From NCBI RefSeq assembly GCF_000495255.1, contig NZ_AVAO01000003.1, forward strand, positions 124,001-188,000: a stretch of DNA of 64,000 nt, read 5' to 3'. The notes beneath the pieces are model-generated. The model was not told the origin of the DNA. It saw nothing but the letters and a program-made list of their open reading frames with translations, and made no database searches. Shown here one piece after another: positions 40,366-49,325 of the stretch (the stretch's first letter is position 1; every line of letters starts with the position of its first letter). Source of the stretch: Candidatus Phytoplasma tritici. Lineage in GTDB: Bacteria > Bacillota_I > Bacilli_A > Acholeplasmatales > Acholeplasmataceae. The position numbers were made by a program, and so were the translations under genes.

Positions 40366-42135
40366 ATGTCAATTCTTTTAGAAAAAATAAAAACTTTACC
40401 GCCCAATCCTGGTTGTTATCTTTTCAAAAACACAAACGACACTATTATTTATGTTGGTAAAGCCAAAAATTTAAAAAAACGCGTCCAAAGTTATTTTACC
40501 AAAAGCAACAACTTAAAAACAGCGATGTTAATTGCAGAAACCCAAGACTTTTTCTACATTATTACTAACAACGAACAAGAAGCCTTAATTTTGGAAGTTA
40601 ACTTAATCAAAAAACACACTCCTAAATATAATTTTAAACTTTTGGATGACAAAACTTACCCTTATATTGAAATTACCAAAGAAAAACACCCACGATTAAA
40701 AATTTCACGATTCAAACAAATTCCTCCAGGAAAAATAATTTTTGGTCCTTATCCCAATCTTAAAAGCACCAAAGAAACCTTAAAATTGTTGCATCTTTTG
40801 TATCCTTTAAGAAGATGTTTGTTAGCATCAAAAAAACCATGTCTTCATTTTCACATCAATCAATGCCTCGGCGCTTGTGCAGGAAACACAATTAATTATA
40901 AGCCAAATATTGAGGCAATTACTAAATTTTTAAAAGGTAATATCAAAGATATTTTAAAAAAATTACACCATTTAATGCAAACAGCCAGCGAAAAAATGTT
41001 TTATGAAAAAGCCCAAGAATACCTCGACATTATTGATTCAATTAAACAGACCACCAAAAAACAACTTATCAGCAATCAAAAACTCAAAAATTGCGATATT
41101 TTTGCTTATGCATTTAATCAAGACCAAATAGCAATTCAAATTTTAAAAATGCGCCAAGGAAACATCGTTGATTCTTATCGCAGCGTTTTTTCATATGTGG
41201 GCTTTGTGTGGGAAAATATTTTAACTTATCTTAATTGTTATTATCAAAAAAACCTTAAACCAGACACAATTATTACAGGCAAAAACCAAGATGAAAATAT
41301 TTTGCAACAAATGATAACTAACCAAACTTTATTGGAACAAATCTTGCAAACCAAAGTAAATATTTCTCATAAGGGAGACAAAAAGAAACTTTATTTGTTA
41401 GCCTTAAAAAACGCCCAAAATGATTTATCCAATAATAATTTAATCTATCAATCCAAAGACCAAAAAATTCAAGAATCCTTAGACAAATTGTCAATTATTT
41501 TTAATAAAGATATCAAAAGAATTGATGTTTTTGACAATTCTCAACTATTTGGACAAGCCTTTGTGGCGGCAAGAATTGTATTTAATCATTTTAAATTTGA
41601 CAAAAAACTTTATCGAACTTTTCACATTAAAGGTGAATTGCCTAACGAATATAAAGCTTTTGAAGAAACACTTACGCGTTGTTATAACAAAAACAAGGAA
41701 GCTGAAAATGATGCACCAGATTTAATTTTGGTTGATGGCAGTTTAGGACAGTTAAGTCAAAGCCAAAAAACTTTAAAGAAGTTGGGCTATGAAATTCCTT
41801 TAGGAGCATTGAAAAAAAATAACAAACATCAATTAACTCATCTTGTAACTTTGCAAGAAAAATTAATATTGGAACAAAACCCTAATTTATTTCATTTTTT
41901 AAAAAGTTTAAGCGAAGAAGTCCATCGTTTCACCGTTGATTTTCACCGCAAAACCAAAAACAAACTGGATTATAAAACCACTTTATCAAATATAAAAGGA
42001 GTTGGCGTTGTTAGAAAAAAAGCCATCTTAAATCATTTTGAAAGTTTAGAAGCCATCAAAAAAGCTACTTTGCAAGATTTTCAAAAAATAGGAATTAATC
42101 AAAAGTTGTTTTTGTTAATTAAAAAGAGTTTATAA
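40366..42135 (+). CDS. uvrC: Excinuclease ABC subunit C
   Basis: Dual-incision nuclease of nucleotide excision repair. 589 residues. N-terminal GIY-YIG domain (PGCYLFKNTNDTIIYVGKAKNL near 14-35), UVR/UvrB-binding motif near 200-235, RNase H-like C-terminal nuclease (RIDVFDNSQLFGQAFVAARI near 385, LILVDGSLGQLSQ near 455, HRFTVDFHRKTKNK near 525) and helix-hairpin-helix near 545-585. uvrB follows 126 nt downstream on the same strand. Confidence 0.97.
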   Translation: MSILLEKIKTLPPNPGCYLFKNTNDTIIYVGKAKNLKKRVQSYFTKSNNLKTAMLIAETQDFFYIITNNEQEALILEVNLIKKHTPKYNFKLLDDKTYPYIEITKEKHPRLKISRFKQIPPGKIIFGPYPNLKSTKETLKLLHLLYPLRRCLLASKKPCLHFHINQCLGACAGNTINYKPNIEAITKFLKGNIKDILKKLHHLMQTASEKMFYEKAQEYLDIIDSIKQTTKKQLISNQKLKNCDIFAYAFNQDQIAIQILKMRQGNIVDSYRSVFSYVGFVWENILTYLNCYYQKNLKPDTIITGKNQDENILQQMITNQTLLEQILQTKVNISHKGDKKKLYLLALKNAQNDLSNNNLIYQSKDQKIQESLDKLSIIFNKDIKRIDVFDNSQLFGQAFVAARIVFNHFKFDKKLYRTFHIKGELPNEYKAFEETLTRCYNKNKEAENDAPDLILVDGSLGQLSQSQKTLKKLGYEIPLGALKKNNKHQLTHLVTLQEKLILEQNPNLFHFLKSLSEEVHRFTVDFHRKTKNKLDYKTTLSNIKGVGVVRKKAILNHFESLEAIKKATLQDFQKIGINQKLFLLIKKSL

Positions 42136-42261
42136 AAGTGGACAAATAAACATTTATTAAAAATATTGACAAAATTTTTGGAACGCAGAAAAAAATCATC
42201 TAAATATTTTGAAATTAAACCAAAAAAACACCAAAACTAAAAAAAATGCAAGGAGCAACAG

Positions 42262-44277
42262 ATGAGTTTAACAAATTTATTTAAATTACAAAGTTCTTTA
42301 AAACCAAGTGGCGACCAACCCCAAGCAATTAAAAAATTGATTAATAACTTTAAACAAGGTTTACAAGAACAAATTCTTTTGGGAGCTACTGGCACTGGAA
42401 AAACTTTTACCATTGCAAACATTATTCAACATTTACAAAAAAAAACTTTGGTTATTGCTCATAATAAAACATTAGCAGGACAACTTTACAACGAATTAAA
42501 AACCATGTTTCCCAACAATCGCGTAGAATATTTTATTTCTTATTATGATTACTACCAACCAGAAGCATATGTAGCATCAAGCGACACTTACATTGAAAAA
42601 GACTCCAAAATCAATGATGAAATTGATCAGTTGCGTCATAGTGCCGCAGGTTCGTTACTTAACCGCGATGATGTAATAGTAGTTGCTTCAGTTTCGTGCA
42701 TTTATGGAGTAGGCGACCTTAAAGATTATCAAAAATCAACACTACATTTACAAATTGAAGACAAGTACGAAAGAAACGATTTAATTAACAAGTTAATAGA
42801 ATTAAAATACCAAAGAAACGAAATTAATTTTCAAAGAGGAACTTTTCGAGTTAGAGGCGACATTGTAGAAATTATTGCTTCATCTAGTAAAGAAATCGGT
42901 ATACGCATTATTTTTTTTGGCAATGAAATTGAAAATATTCAAAATTTTAATGTTTTAAATGGCAAAGCAATTACTAATCTTAAATTAATTACTCTTTTCC
43001 CTGCTAGTCTATATGCTACAAATACCCAAAAATTACAAGAAAGCATAAAAAGAATTCGCCAAGAATTAAAGGAACAAATTAATCATTTTGAAGAAACTAA
43101 CCAACTTTTAGCAGCTCAAAAAATTAAAATGCGTACTTTACATGATTTAGAAATGTTAGAACAAATAGGCAATTGCAATGGTGTTGAAAATTATTCAAGA
43201 CATTTGGCACTCAAAGAAAAAGGCGAAGCGCCATCAACTTTAATTGATTTTTTTGGAAATGAATTTTTAACCATTATTGATGAATCTCATGTAACTATTC
43301 CCCAAATTAAAGGAATGTATTTTGGTGATTTTTCTCGTAAAACCAACTTAGTAAATTTCGGTTTCAGACTACCAAGCGCCCTTGATAACAGACCTTTAAA
43401 ATTCAATGAATTCCAATCCAAAATGAATAAAGTTATCTATCTTTCAGCTACTCCTGGAAACTATGAATTAACTAAAAAAATCCCCATTGTAGAACAAATT
43501 ATAAGACCTACTTTTGTCCTTGATCCAGAAATTGAAGTAAGACCCACCAACAACCAAATGGACGATCTTTACTTTGAAATTAAACACCAAACTAAAAACA
43601 ATAAAAGAATTTTAATAACCACTTTAACTATTAATATGAGCGAGGACCTAACTACTTATTTAAAAAATTTAGGCATCAAAGTAGCTTATTTACACAGTGA
43701 AATTAAATCTTTACAAAGACTTGAAATTTTAAAAGATCTAAGATTGGGAAAATATGATTGTTTGGTGGGAGTTAATCTTTTGAGAGAAGGACTTGACTTA
43801 CCTGAAGTAGCTTTAGTAGCTATTTTGGATGCTGACAAACAAGGTTTTTTAAGAAACGAAAGAAGCCTTATCCAAACTATTGGAAGAGCAGCTAGAAACA
43901 TTACAGGCAAAGCTATTATGTATGCTGATTGTATTTCTCCCGCTATGCAAATTGCTATTGAAGAAACTTATCGTAGAAGAAAAATCCAACAACAATACAA
44001 TGAAAAAATGAAAGTAACACCAACCGCTCTTAACAAAACTATTTTAGAAACAATTTCAATCAAACAAAAGGAAAGTGCCAAAAATAAAAATGAAAAGGTT
44101 AAGGGTCAAAAAAAATTTCAAATACATAAAAATATGACAGATAAAAATAAAGAAATTAAACTTTTTAAAAAAATGATGAAAGAAGCTGCCAAAGCCCTTG
44201 ATTTTGAAAAAGCAGCTACATTAAGAGATTTGATTTTGGAGTTAGAGAAAAAGGCAAAAAAGATTAATATAATATGA
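42262..44277 (+). CDS. uvrB: Excinuclease ABC subunit B
   Basis: Helicase-like damage-verification subunit. 671 residues. Walker A LGATGTGKTF near 41, the beta-hairpin YYDYYQPEAYVASSDTYI near 93-110, DESH near 338, TTLTINMSEDL motif, and motif VI QTIGRAARN near 540. C-terminal UVR motif (KALDFEKAATLRDLI near 640) contacts UvrC. SD AAGGAG 8 nt before ATG. Downstream of uvrC, upstream of lplA. Confidence 0.98.
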   Translation: MSLTNLFKLQSSLKPSGDQPQAIKKLINNFKQGLQEQILLGATGTGKTFTIANIIQHLQKKTLVIAHNKTLAGQLYNELKTMFPNNRVEYFISYYDYYQPEAYVASSDTYIEKDSKINDEIDQLRHSAAGSLLNRDDVIVVASVSCIYGVGDLKDYQKSTLHLQIEDKYERNDLINKLIELKYQRNEINFQRGTFRVRGDIVEIIASSSKEIGIRIIFFGNEIENIQNFNVLNGKAITNLKLITLFPASLYATNTQKLQESIKRIRQELKEQINHFEETNQLLAAQKIKMRTLHDLEMLEQIGNCNGVENYSRHLALKEKGEAPSTLIDFFGNEFLTIIDESHVTIPQIKGMYFGDFSRKTNLVNFGFRLPSALDNRPLKFNEFQSKMNKVIYLSATPGNYELTKKIPIVEQIIRPTFVLDPEIEVRPTNNQMDDLYFEIKHQTKNNKRILITTLTINMSEDLTTYLKNLGIKVAYLHSEIKSLQRLEILKDLRLGKYDCLVGVNLLREGLDLPEVALVAILDADKQGFLRNERSLIQTIGRAARNITGKAIMYADCISPAMQIAIEETYRRRKIQQQYNEKMKVTPTALNKTILETISIKQKESAKNKNEKVKGQKKFQIHKNMTDKNKEIKLFKKMMKEAAKALDFEKAATLRDLILELEKKAKKINII

Positions 44278-44349
44278 GTTTACATAACTAAAAAATGATA
44301 TAATATTACTGGAAAAAACATTTATAACACTTTACAAAGAGATTTTATT

Positions 44350-45366
44350 ATGATTTTGATTAAAATTAATCGCATCTGCGACCTAAAACCTTATTTTTAT
44401 TACGCCCTAGAACAATACGCCCTTAATCATTTATTAAAGAAAAACCTTGAAAAAAGCTTCTTTTTTATTTGGAAAATAAAAGGAGTTGTAGTTGGCAAAA
44501 ATCAAATAATTGAAAACGAAGTTAATTTAGATTATCTCAAAGAACATAAAATCCCTTTATTTAGAAGACCTACTGGTGGGGGATGTGTTTATAACGACAC
44601 TCAAACTCCTCTTTTTAGCATCATTTCCAAAAAAGAAAAAAATTTCAGTTTTAAACCTTTTTTAGCTAAAATTGTTGTTTTATTACAAAAATTAGGACTT
44701 AATGTTGAATTTAGTGGCAGGAACGACATTTTACTAGAAGGCAAAAAAATTTCTGGAAATGCCTTTATGCAAAACCAAAATGGCATGGTAACTCATGGAA
44801 CACTTCTTTATAATTGCGATTTTCAAACTATGATAAACACAATTACTCCAAACGACCAAAAATTAATTTCTAAAGGAATTGCAAGTTTACGTTCCCGAGT
44901 AACTAATATTAAAGGCTATCTTCCATATATGTCACAAGAAAAGTTAATCCGGTATTTAACTGAGGCTTTAACTGACCAAACTTATGTACTTAGCGATCAA
45001 GAAATAAAATTAATAGAAAAAGAATCTCTCCAGTTTGCTTCCAATGAATTTTTATTCTTAACCCAGCCCCATCACACCAAAATACTTAAAAGACGTTTTT
45101 CTTGGGGAGGATTAGAAATTTTTTTAGATATTAGATTTGGTTTAATTGAAAAAATGACTTTGATTGGAGATTTTTTTCATAAAGAAGATAATTTAGAAAA
45201 ATTTAGCAAACTTTTTGAAGGAATAACTTATCAAACTGAAAAACTACAAGAAGTTTTGGAAAAAACAAACATCAGTTTTTATATTTTGGATGCTACTAAT
45301 GATGATTTTTTGAACTTACTTAAAGAAGGCATTTTAGAAGAAAAACTTAAAAATTTAAGTTATTAG
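44350..45366 (+). CDS. lplA: Lipoate-protein ligase A
   Basis: Activates and attaches scavenged lipoate to E2/GcvH-type proteins. 338 residues. Signature RRPTGGGCVYNDTQTPLFS near 77-95, then GLNVEFSGRNDILLEGKKISGNA near 117-139 with the catalytic Lys, and a C-terminal accessory domain. Required for pyruvate dehydrogenase when lipoate cannot be made. A putative import component gene follows 64-125 nt downstream, depending on start. Confidence 0.93.
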   Translation: MILIKINRICDLKPYFYYALEQYALNHLLKKNLEKSFFFIWKIKGVVVGKNQIIENEVNLDYLKEHKIPLFRRPTGGGCVYNDTQTPLFSIISKKEKNFSFKPFLAKIVVLLQKLGLNVEFSGRNDILLEGKKISGNAFMQNQNGMVTHGTLLYNCDFQTMINTITPNDQKLISKGIASLRSRVTNIKGYLPYMSQEKLIRYLTEALTDQTYVLSDQEIKLIEKESLQFASNEFLFLTQPHHTKILKRRFSWGGLEIFLDIRFGLIEKMTLIGDFFHKEDNLEKFSKLFEGITYQTEKLQEVLEKTNISFYILDATNDDFLNLLKEGILEEKLKNLSY

Positions 45367-45490
45367 CAATTACTAAAATAGTTTTAAATTTAAAAATTTT
45401 ATATAGATTATCAAAAAGTATAGATCAACAATGAAAAAAACACAAAAAAATAGCAAAATAAAATATGAAAATAAAATCAAAGGTATATTT

Positions 45491-46174
45491 ATGTTAAATA
45501 ATCAAAAAAATGTTTTAAGAAAAATCATTGCCATTTCTTTCTTATTATTTTTGGCTTTTGTTTTGGAACTTCTTTCTCGTTATACTATTAATGGAGGAAT
45601 CCCTTGCAATTATGCTTTTTTTCGCATTGAATTAATTTTTATCATTTTAATAGGTTATCTTTTTGGACCTAAATACGGATTTTGGGCTAGTTTATTTTAT
45701 CTTTTAATTCATTATGTTTTAGAATTTTCTTTTATGGAAGTGTTATTACACCATACACACGAAAATCATAATCACATTTATAACCATAAAAATGAACATG
45801 CAAGCAAAACCCTTATTTTCCTTTACAGATTTTTTCTTCCCTATATTGTCTGCTCTTTTTCGGGCTTATTTTATCGAAAAAACTTAAATCATCTCACGAA
45901 AAAAACACCTATTATAATAACTTTAGTGTTAATTAGTGTAGTTCAAATTATTTCAAGCATTTTATTTATTAATTTATTACAAGAAAACTTTGCCAAAAAA
46001 ACTTTTTTAAAGTGGTTCATCCAAAGCCCTTCTTATTCCTGGTCGCTTAATATTATTTATAGTTTTTCATCAGTTATTGTAAATAATACAATTATGGGAG
46101 TTTTATTTTATTTAATTAATTTACGTCTTAAAGATAATATGGAATTTTTATATGGTTTTTCCAAGGAAAATTAA
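45491..46174 (+). CDS. ECF-type S component-like membrane protein with His-rich loop
   Basis: About 227 residues with six hydrophobic segments. GYLFGPKYGFWASLFYLLI near residues 55-75 fits the S-component pattern of energy-coupling-factor vitamin importers (G-P-x-x-G). The loop between TM3 and TM4 is strikingly His-rich (HHTHENHNHIYNHKNEH, near 97-113). Start at 45491 is preferred over an in-frame ATG at 45431 because AAAGG lies about 7 nt upstream. It directly follows lplA. A lipoate (LipT-like) or metal substrate are both possible; assignment is inference. Shared T/A1/A2 module is not in the window. Confidence 0.6.
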   Translation: MLNNQKNVLRKIIAISFLLFLAFVLELLSRYTINGGIPCNYAFFRIELIFIILIGYLFGPKYGFWASLFYLLIHYVLEFSFMEVLLHHTHENHNHIYNHKNEHASKTLIFLYRFFLPYIVCSFSGLFYRKNLNHLTKKTPIIITLVLISVVQIISSILFINLLQENFAKKTFLKWFIQSPSYSWSLNIIYSFSSVIVNNTIMGVLFYLINLRLKDNMEFLYGFSKEN

Positions 46175-46300
46175 ATTTTGGAAAATCTTTTTTAAAATCC
46201 AAACAACATATTTTTTGTGTACTATTTCACTTTTATTAATTTAATTACAATAATTTATAACCTTTTCTTTTTATAAATTTCATCATGGAGCCTCTACTTA

Positions 46301-47554
46301 GTGTTTTTAAAATTTTTTAACAAAAACAAAATTATTATATTCTTTATTTTGCCATTATTTTTAATTTTATTATTTTTAATTAGTCTAGAATTATCATATT
46401 TTTGGATAGAAAAAAATCAATTAAAAAACACTTCTTTAATAAATATGTACGAACTGTTTGAAAAATTAAAAAAAAACGAAATTAAAAAAATTCATTATAC
46501 TTATAAAAGCCAATACAGCATTTGGACCAAAGAACATTATTTAATCCAAGCAGAAAGTTTTAATAATCAAAAATATTATTGTAAAATGACAACCTCCAAT
46601 TATGATTATTTAGTACATGCTTTTTATTTATATAAAGATGTTTTGGTGGAAATCAAAGAAAATATCCAATTTAATTTTTTAGAATTATATTTCAAATTTA
46701 TAAGTTATTTTGTTTCTTTTATTTTTGGATGTTATATTTTAATTCACCTTAAACAAATGTTATCAAAAAAAATAAATAGATTTAATGCAAAAAATGATTT
46801 TTCCGAAGACAAAATAACTTTTGCAGATATAGCAGGTCTCGAAGAAGAAAAAAAAGAAATCCAAGAATTAGTTGATTTCTTAAAACATCCTCAAAAATAT
46901 CATAAAATGGGCTTTGCAATTCCTAAAGGAGTATTATTAGAAGGTCCTCCGGGAACAGGTAAAACCTTACTTGCAAAATCATTAGCTAATGAGGCAAAAG
47001 TCCCTTTTTATGCTGTATCTGGTTCTGAATTTGTCGAAATTTATGTAGGAGTTGGAGCTTCTAGAATAAGAGAATTGTTTCAAAAAGCCAAAACAACTAC
47101 TCCTTGTATTATTTTTATTGATGAAATAGATACTTTAGGAGCTAAAAGAAAAAACAATCCTATCATAGAATCACGCGAACACGACCAGTCTTTAAACCAA
47201 CTTTTATTAGAGATGGATGGGTTTTTTAAACTTTCACAAATAATCATTATTGCTGCTACTAATAGAATAGATATGTTAGATCCTGCTTTGATTCGTCCAG
47301 GTAGGTTTGACCGTAAAATAAAAATTAATTTACCCAATCTAAAAGCTAGAGAAGCTATTCTAAAAGTTCATGCTAAAAATAAAAATATTTCTTTGGATGT
47401 TGATTTTTACAAATTAGCTTTAATTACTGAAGGTGCATCAGGTGCCCAACTTGCAGCCATACTCAATGAGGCTTTAATTTTAGCTATCAGAAATAACAAA
47501 GATCAAATTGATAAACAATTTTTAGAACAAGCAATTAAACGCATATTAAATTAA
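46301..47554 (+). CDS. FtsH-like AAA ATPase lacking the M41 peptidase domain
   Basis: 417 residues. Two N-terminal membrane helices (about 12-32 and 128-147) bracket an extracytoplasmic domain, then an FtsH-type AAA module: Walker A EGPPGTGKTLLAKSLA near 216, Walker B CIIFIDEIDTLGAKR near 268, SRH TNRIDMLDPALIRPGRFDRK near 325-344, and the lid GASGAQLAAILNEALILA near 382. The protein ends right after the lid, where FtsH continues into the zinc peptidase HEAGH, so protease activity is missing. GTG start with GGAG 10 nt upstream. A natural stand-alone unfoldase or a truncated FtsH paralogue are both possible. Confidence 0.9.
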   Translation: MFLKFFNKNKIIIFFILPLFLILLFLISLELSYFWIEKNQLKNTSLINMYELFEKLKKNEIKKIHYTYKSQYSIWTKEHYLIQAESFNNQKYYCKMTTSNYDYLVHAFYLYKDVLVEIKENIQFNFLELYFKFISYFVSFIFGCYILIHLKQMLSKKINRFNAKNDFSEDKITFADIAGLEEEKKEIQELVDFLKHPQKYHKMGFAIPKGVLLEGPPGTGKTLLAKSLANEAKVPFYAVSGSEFVEIYVGVGASRIRELFQKAKTTTPCIIFIDEIDTLGAKRKNNPIIESREHDQSLNQLLLEMDGFFKLSQIIIIAATNRIDMLDPALIRPGRFDRKIKINLPNLKAREAILKVHAKNKNISLDVDFYKLALITEGASGAQLAAILNEALILAIRNNKDQIDKQFLEQAIKRILN

Positions 47555-47577
47555 TATTGTAAAATCCCTAAAATATA

Positions 47578-47609
47578 AAAAAGTTAACTTTAAAATAAGT
47601 TAACTTTTT
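47578..47609. terminator. Bidirectional terminator
   Basis: AAAAAGTTAACTT / AAGTTAACTTTTT with a 6-nt loop, between the converging AAA-ATPase and methyltransferase genes. Confidence 0.85.
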
Positions 47610-47625
47610 ATTTTATAAAATGATA

Positions 47626-48945
47626 TTATTTTGTAGCATCAGTAGCAGCAAAAATAAAAACTTTGGTTGGTAAAATTGCACTAGAAACAAAAATTTGATT
47701 TTTAGTATCTTTAATTTCTTCTACACCATCTCCAATATTGTGTTTTTCAAGTAAAAATGGCAAAAATCGATATTCAACAAACCTAATCTTATTTTGTTTA
47801 ATTACTGTGGCAAGGTTTTTATTTAGTTCTTGCAATTTTTCTTGGGAAAAAATACTCAAAGGCAAAGTAGATACTATACCTTTTATTTGGTCTATCAAAA
47901 TTTTTTGATTTTTTAACAATTTAATAAAATCACAAGCATCTCCTTCGATAACTGTTAAATTTGGAAATTTATTTCTCAAAACATTACATAATTCTTTATC
48001 ATATTCCAAAGCAATAACATTTTTGACTCCAAACTTTTGTACTAAATATTTAGTAACATTACCACTGCCTGCTCCTAGTTCCAAAATTTTTTCATCTTTT
48101 TTTGAATTTAAGTCTTGTTTTCCTTCAAGCACCAAATTACTTAATTGTTTAGCGATATCTTGTGATTCAGGAAAAAGAGAAGATCCCATTTGTTGAGGAT
48201 GAAACACCAATTCTTTGGCATGATTCCAATCACTTTTTTCCCTAGTAATAATACAAATCAAAAATGCTCCTAACACTAAAAGTACGCTTTTATAAAAAGG
48301 ATGAATTTTTATTTTTTGCACTACTATTAAACCCATTGACAAAAGAAAAAAAGAGACGAAAATTTTAAAATAAGCTAATATTAAATGGTTTTGGTAATAA
48401 GGATTAATAAAATGCGATTTCAAATCCATTTTAAAACCAAAAATAATAGCAGATAACAAAAAGTAGCAAAAAGGATGAACAAAAACTATCCACACTTTTT
48501 TCCAACCCAAAAAAGTAATTGATCGTTTCCAAACATAAAAACAATAAACCAAAGGAGCAAAGACATATTGCAAATAATAAGGAATGAGTTGTATTTGCCA
48601 ATTTGCAGAAATAAAATGCTGTCTGCGGTCTTCAATAAAATCACAAAAAACCAAACTTATAATTAAAATATTTACCAAAGCAACAAAACTTAATATTTGA
48701 TAAAATTTAGTATTTCTATATTTAGTTAAAGCAAGTATTGCAACTATCAAAATTAAAAAAATATTTTGTCTTGTGTAATGAAAAATATTTTTAAAATAAG
48801 TAAATAAATCTAGATGGGTTTGTAAACAACTATCAAAAATTCCCCAAATCAAAGTTATTGAAGAAAAAATAACTAATAATAACGAGCTTAAATTTTTTTT
48901 AAAAAACGAAGAATTAAAAATTTTGTAAAAAGATGTGATTTTCAT
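47626..48945 (-). CDS. Membrane domain (Pr6Pr-like) fused to a PmtA-like SAM methyltransferase
   Basis: 439 residues. Residues 1-235 contain six to seven membrane helices; YVFAPLVYCFYVWKRS and KVWIVFVHPFCYFLLSAI resemble the Pr6Pr family of integral membrane proteins. From about 288 a Rossmann methyltransferase begins: ILELGAGSGNVTKYLVQKFG (motif I), NVIALEYDKEL, VIEGDACDFI and IVSTLPLSIF. The order resembles phospholipid N-methyltransferases of the PmtA type, with some rRNA dimethylase resemblance. Phosphatidyl-group methylation at the membrane is a testable guess. ATG start; 19-bp direct repeats lie just upstream. Confidence 0.75.
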   Translation of the reverse strand: MKITSFYKIFNSSFFKKNLSSLLLVIFSSITLIWGIFDSCLQTHLDLFTYFKNIFHYTRQNIFLILIVAILALTKYRNTKFYQILSFVALVNILIISLVFCDFIEDRRQHFISANWQIQLIPYYLQYVFAPLVYCFYVWKRSITFLGWKKVWIVFVHPFCYFLLSAIIFGFKMDLKSHFINPYYQNHLILAYFKIFVSFFLLSMGLIVVQKIKIHPFYKSVLLVLGAFLICIITREKSDWNHAKELVFHPQQMGSSLFPESQDIAKQLSNLVLEGKQDLNSKKDEKILELGAGSGNVTKYLVQKFGVKNVIALEYDKELCNVLRNKFPNLTVIEGDACDFIKLLKNQKILIDQIKGIVSTLPLSIFSQEKLQELNKNLATVIKQNKIRFVEYRFLPFLLEKHNIGDGVEEIKDTKNQIFVSSAILPTKVFIFAATDATK

Positions 48946-49325
48946 TTTGATACCTCAAAAAAATGTTAAATTAATAAAAAAATGTTAAATTAATAAAAAA
49001 ATGTTAAATTAAAATTATTTTATTAATTTAAAACAACAATTAAATTATATCATTTTTTTAAAAAAACCTTTTTATAATTATCAACAATTAAAAAATAACG
49101 AAAAAATACAAAAAAAATAACGAAAAGCCATAAAAAAATGTTAAAATTAAGTTTGATCAGTTTTTTAATTTTATAAATATGTTAGGCATCAATTATATAT
49201 TTATTACAAATCAAAATTAAATCAAAACATATTTTAATAAAACTAATTATTATTTGCAGCAGCATCAAAAACCAAATTAATATCAAATATCACCCCAACC
49301 CCCCCCAATTAAAGGAGTTTTTATA
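48946..49325. other. Divergent intergenic region with direct repeats and a C8 tract
   Basis: Separates the minus-strand fusion gene and plus-strand alaS. It holds three 19-bp direct repeats (48957-49016), AT-rich sequence, and C4-AA-C8 (49293-49306) before the alaS SD AAAGGAG. Confidence 0.6.
48957..49016. repeat. Three 19-bp direct repeats
   Basis: Unit ATGTTAAATTAATAAAAAA starts at 48963, 48982 and 49001 (the last unit is cut short). A related sequence recurs at 49134. Located 10-70 nt upstream of the start codon at 48945 (minus). Confidence 0.9.
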
